The translations under genes were made by a program, and so were the position numbers. Shown in pieces: positions 62,283 through 64,000 of a stretch of DNA of 64,000 nucleotides (position 1 is its first letter; each line of letters starts with the position of its first letter). Under the pieces are notes generated by a model, which saw nothing but the letters and a program-made list of their open reading frames with translations, did no database searches and had not been told where the DNA came from. The stretch lies in assembly GCF_014534645.1 (NCBI RefSeq), contig NZ_JACVQF010000184.1, forward strand, positions 1 to 64,000, in the 5' to 3' direction. This DNA comes from Streptomyces griseicoloratus. Lineage in GTDB: Bacteria; Actinomycetota; Actinomycetes; Streptomycetales; Streptomycetaceae.

Positions 62283-63773
62283 TCAGCTCTGGCCGCCGGC
62301 CAGCTTCTCGCGCAGCGCGGCCAGCGCCTCGTCCGACGCCAGGGCGCCGGACTGGTCGCCGCCCTCGGAGGAGTACGAACCGCCGGTCGCGGCCGGAGCG
62401 GCGGCCTCGCCACCCTCGGCAGCGGCCTGGGCGTCCGCCTCGCGGGACTTGATGACCTGCGCCTGGTGCTGCTCGAAGCGCTGCTGCGCCTCGGCGTACT
62501 GGCGCTCCCACTCCTCGCGCTGCTTCTCGTAGCCCTCGAGCCAGTCGTTGGTCTCGGGGTCGAAGCCCTCGGGGTAGATGTAGTTGCCCTGGTCGTCGTA
62601 GGACGCGGCCATGCCGTACAGGGTCGGGTCGAACTCGACGGCCGTCGGGTCGGCGCCGAAGGACTCGTTGGCCTGCTTCAGGGACAGCGAGATCCGGCGA
62701 CGCTCGAGGTCGATGTCGATGACCTTGACGAAGATCTCGTCGTTGACCTGGACGACCTGCTCCGGGATCTCCACGTGGCGCTCGGCCAGCTCGGAGATGT
62801 GGACCAGACCCTCGATGCCCTCGTCCACGCGGACGAACGCACCGAACGGAACCAGCTTCGTGACCTTGCCGGGCACGACCTGGCCGATCTGGTGGGTGCG
62901 GGCGAACTGCTGCCACGGGTCTTCCTGGGTCGCCTTCAGCGACAGGGAGACGCGCTCGCGGTCCATGTCGACGTCGAGGACCTCGACGGTGACCTCCTGG
63001 CCCACCTCGACGACCTCGGACGGGTGGTCGATGTGCTTCCAGGACAGCTCGGAGACGTGGACCAGACCGTCGACGCCACCCAGGTCCACGAAGGCACCGA
63101 AGTTGACGATCGAGGAGACCACACCGGAACGGACCTGACCCTTCTGGAGGGTCGTGAGGAACGTCTGGCGGACCTCGGACTGGGTCTGCTCCAGCCAGGC
63201 ACGGCGGGACAGGACCACGTTGTTGCGGTTCTTGTCCAGCTCGATGATCTTCGCCTCGAGCTCCTTGCCGACGTACGGCTGGAGGTCGCGGACACGGCGC
63301 ATCTCGACCAGGGAGGCCGGCAGGAAGCCGCGGAGGCCGATGTCGAGGATGAGACCACCCTTGACGACCTCGATGACGGTACCGGTGACGATGCCGTCCT
63401 CTTCCTTGATCTTCTCGATGGTGCCCCAGGCACGCTCGTACTGGGCGCGCTTCTTCGAGAGGATCAGGCGGCCTTCCTTGTCCTCCTTCTGGAGGACCAG
63501 GGCCTCGATCTCGTCGCCCACGGCGACGACCTCGTTCGGGTCGACGTCGTGCTTGATCGAGAGCTCGCGGCTCGGGATGACACCTTCGGTCTTGTAACCG
63601 ATGTCGAGCAGGACCTCGTCCCGGTCGACCTTCACGATGACGCCGTCGACGATGTCGCCGTCGTTGAAGTACTTGATCGTCTCGTCGATCGCTGCGAGGA
63701 AGGCTTCCTCGTTACCGATGTCGTTGACCGCTACCTGCGGGGTGGTGGCGGTGGTCTCGGTGCTGCTCGTCAT
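62283..63773 (-). CDS. rpsA: 30S ribosomal protein S1
   Basis: Ribosomal protein S1, which binds mRNA on the 30S subunit. The 496-residue product has four S1 (OB-fold) repeats: near residue 40 (GDIVDGVIVKVDRDEVLLDIGYKTEG), 125 (VIEVVKGGLILDIGLRGFLPAS), 210 (VVSSIVNFGAFVDLGGVDGLVH) and 300 (KVTKLVPFGAFVRVDEGIEGLVH), and an acidic, glutamine/alanine-rich C-terminal tail. ATG start at 63773 has no strong ribosome-binding site nearby, and the long leader (about 190 bases) suggests leader-based control, common for S1. The promoter is at 63973-64000. Confidence 0.97.
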   Translation of the reverse strand: MTSSTETTATTPQVAVNDIGNEEAFLAAIDETIKYFNDGDIVDGVIVKVDRDEVLLDIGYKTEGVIPSRELSIKHDVDPNEVVAVGDEIEALVLQKEDKEGRLILSKKRAQYERAWGTIEKIKEEDGIVTGTVIEVVKGGLILDIGLRGFLPASLVEMRRVRDLQPYVGKELEAKIIELDKNRNNVVLSRRAWLEQTQSEVRQTFLTTLQKGQVRSGVVSSIVNFGAFVDLGGVDGLVHVSELSWKHIDHPSEVVEVGQEVTVEVLDVDMDRERVSLSLKATQEDPWQQFARTHQIGQVVPGKVTKLVPFGAFVRVDEGIEGLVHISELAERHVEIPEQVVQVNDEIFVKVIDIDLERRRISLSLKQANESFGADPTAVEFDPTLYGMAASYDDQGNYIYPEGFDPETNDWLEGYEKQREEWERQYAEAQQRFEQHQAQVIKSREADAQAAAEGGEAAAPAATGGSYSSEGGDQSGALASDEALAALREKLAGGQS

Positions 63774-63972
63774 GTGGGAAAGGGCTCCGGTACGGACATT
63801 GAAGTCGTAGGTACTGCTTACGCCGGGAGCCCGTTTCGCTCTGCAGAAGCCGGACAGCCAAGGAAGCGCCCCACCGATCACCGGTGTTGCGCCTCGACAA
63901 CCGAGGGGACATACAACAGATGCGAGCGCAGCCTGCTACGTCTGAGGTGCGCAGGCCCGCAGCGCAACTTGT

Positions 63973-64000
63973 AGCATACGGGGGCAGCCGGGCAGGGTCA
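63973..64000 (-). promoter_or_regulatory. principal-sigma promoter of rpsA (cut at window edge)
   Basis: On the minus strand: xTGACC at the window edge, 17 bases, then TATGCT (63973-63978), a typical vegetative promoter. Predicted start near 63966 gives a leader of about 190 bases before the rpsA ATG. Confidence 0.65.

Overview
The window is high-GC actinobacterial DNA with Streptomyces-type gene order, strongly biased codon third positions and many GTG starts. It looks like a core chromosomal segment: glycolysis genes (pgi, tpiA, pgk, gap), the uvrC-rapZ-yvcK-whiA operon, uvrA, uvrB and rpsA are in the arrangement familiar from Streptomyces, with a more variable stretch at about 40-59 kb. 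I see no insertion sequence, prophage, CRISPR array, tRNA or rRNA.

Layout. 1-5.2 kb: a minus-strand block pgi (cut by the left edge), an RbpA-family protein, secG, tpiA, pgk, gap, with hairpin terminators between several of them. 5.2-8.2 kb: a secreted M14 zinc carboxypeptidase. 8.3-13.5 kb: the tightly overlapping operon uvrC-rapZ-yvcK-whiA. 13.8-17.6 kb: a putative DNA-binding protein, a Rieske lipoprotein, and a LacI regulator translationally coupled to a PfkB sugar kinase, with a perfect palindromic operator. 17.9-21.0 kb: uvrA. 21.2-25.9 kb: mycothiol-dependent isomerase-like protein, MBL-fold hydrolase, aroQ, an S66 LD-carboxypeptidase and an MHS-type transporter. 25.9-31.1 kb: a Ca2+/H+ antiporter, a TerC-family protein behind a candidate manganese (yybP-ykoY) riboswitch, a TerD/FtsK-like fusion and a TerD protein. 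31.3-36.1 kb: uvrB, an MHYT membrane sensor, a glycerophosphodiester phosphodiesterase and an O6-alkylguanine methyltransferase. 36.2-43.0 kb: VOC protein, psuG and a PfkB kinase, corA, a P-loop-less kinase-like protein, a DUF1772 protein and an orphan gltD. 43.2-46.6 kb: a WhiJ/AbaA-type set (methyltransferase, DUF397, XRE regulator, HATPase). 47-59.9 kb: ABC exporter, a 61-residue protein, DUF899, amidohydrolase, FUSC-like exporter, nucleotidyltransferase, GNAT, proline iminopeptidase, family-5 uracil-DNA glycosylase, S4 protein, DoxX protein, methyltransferase. 60-64 kb: TPR protein, coaE, a PAC2 protein and rpsA with its promoter at the right edge.

The most coherent signal is regulatory. 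uvrC, uvrA, uvrB, the alkylguanine methyltransferase and the TerD gene each have, at the right place upstream, a TTGTCAGTG-like box, exactly 8 bases, then a TAnnnT -10 box. This is the RecA-independent DNA-damage promoter consensus (RecA-NDp, PafBC-linked in mycobacteria). It puts all three excision-nuclease subunits, a direct-reversal enzyme and a Ter stress protein in one predicted regulon, and puts rapZ, yvcK and the sporulation regulator whiA downstream of a damage promoter. A second theme is leaderless transcription: about a dozen genes have a -10 box 6-7 bases before the start codon. A third is the TerC leader, where one strand can pair either with the aptamer P1 stem or with the Shine-Dalgarno sequence.
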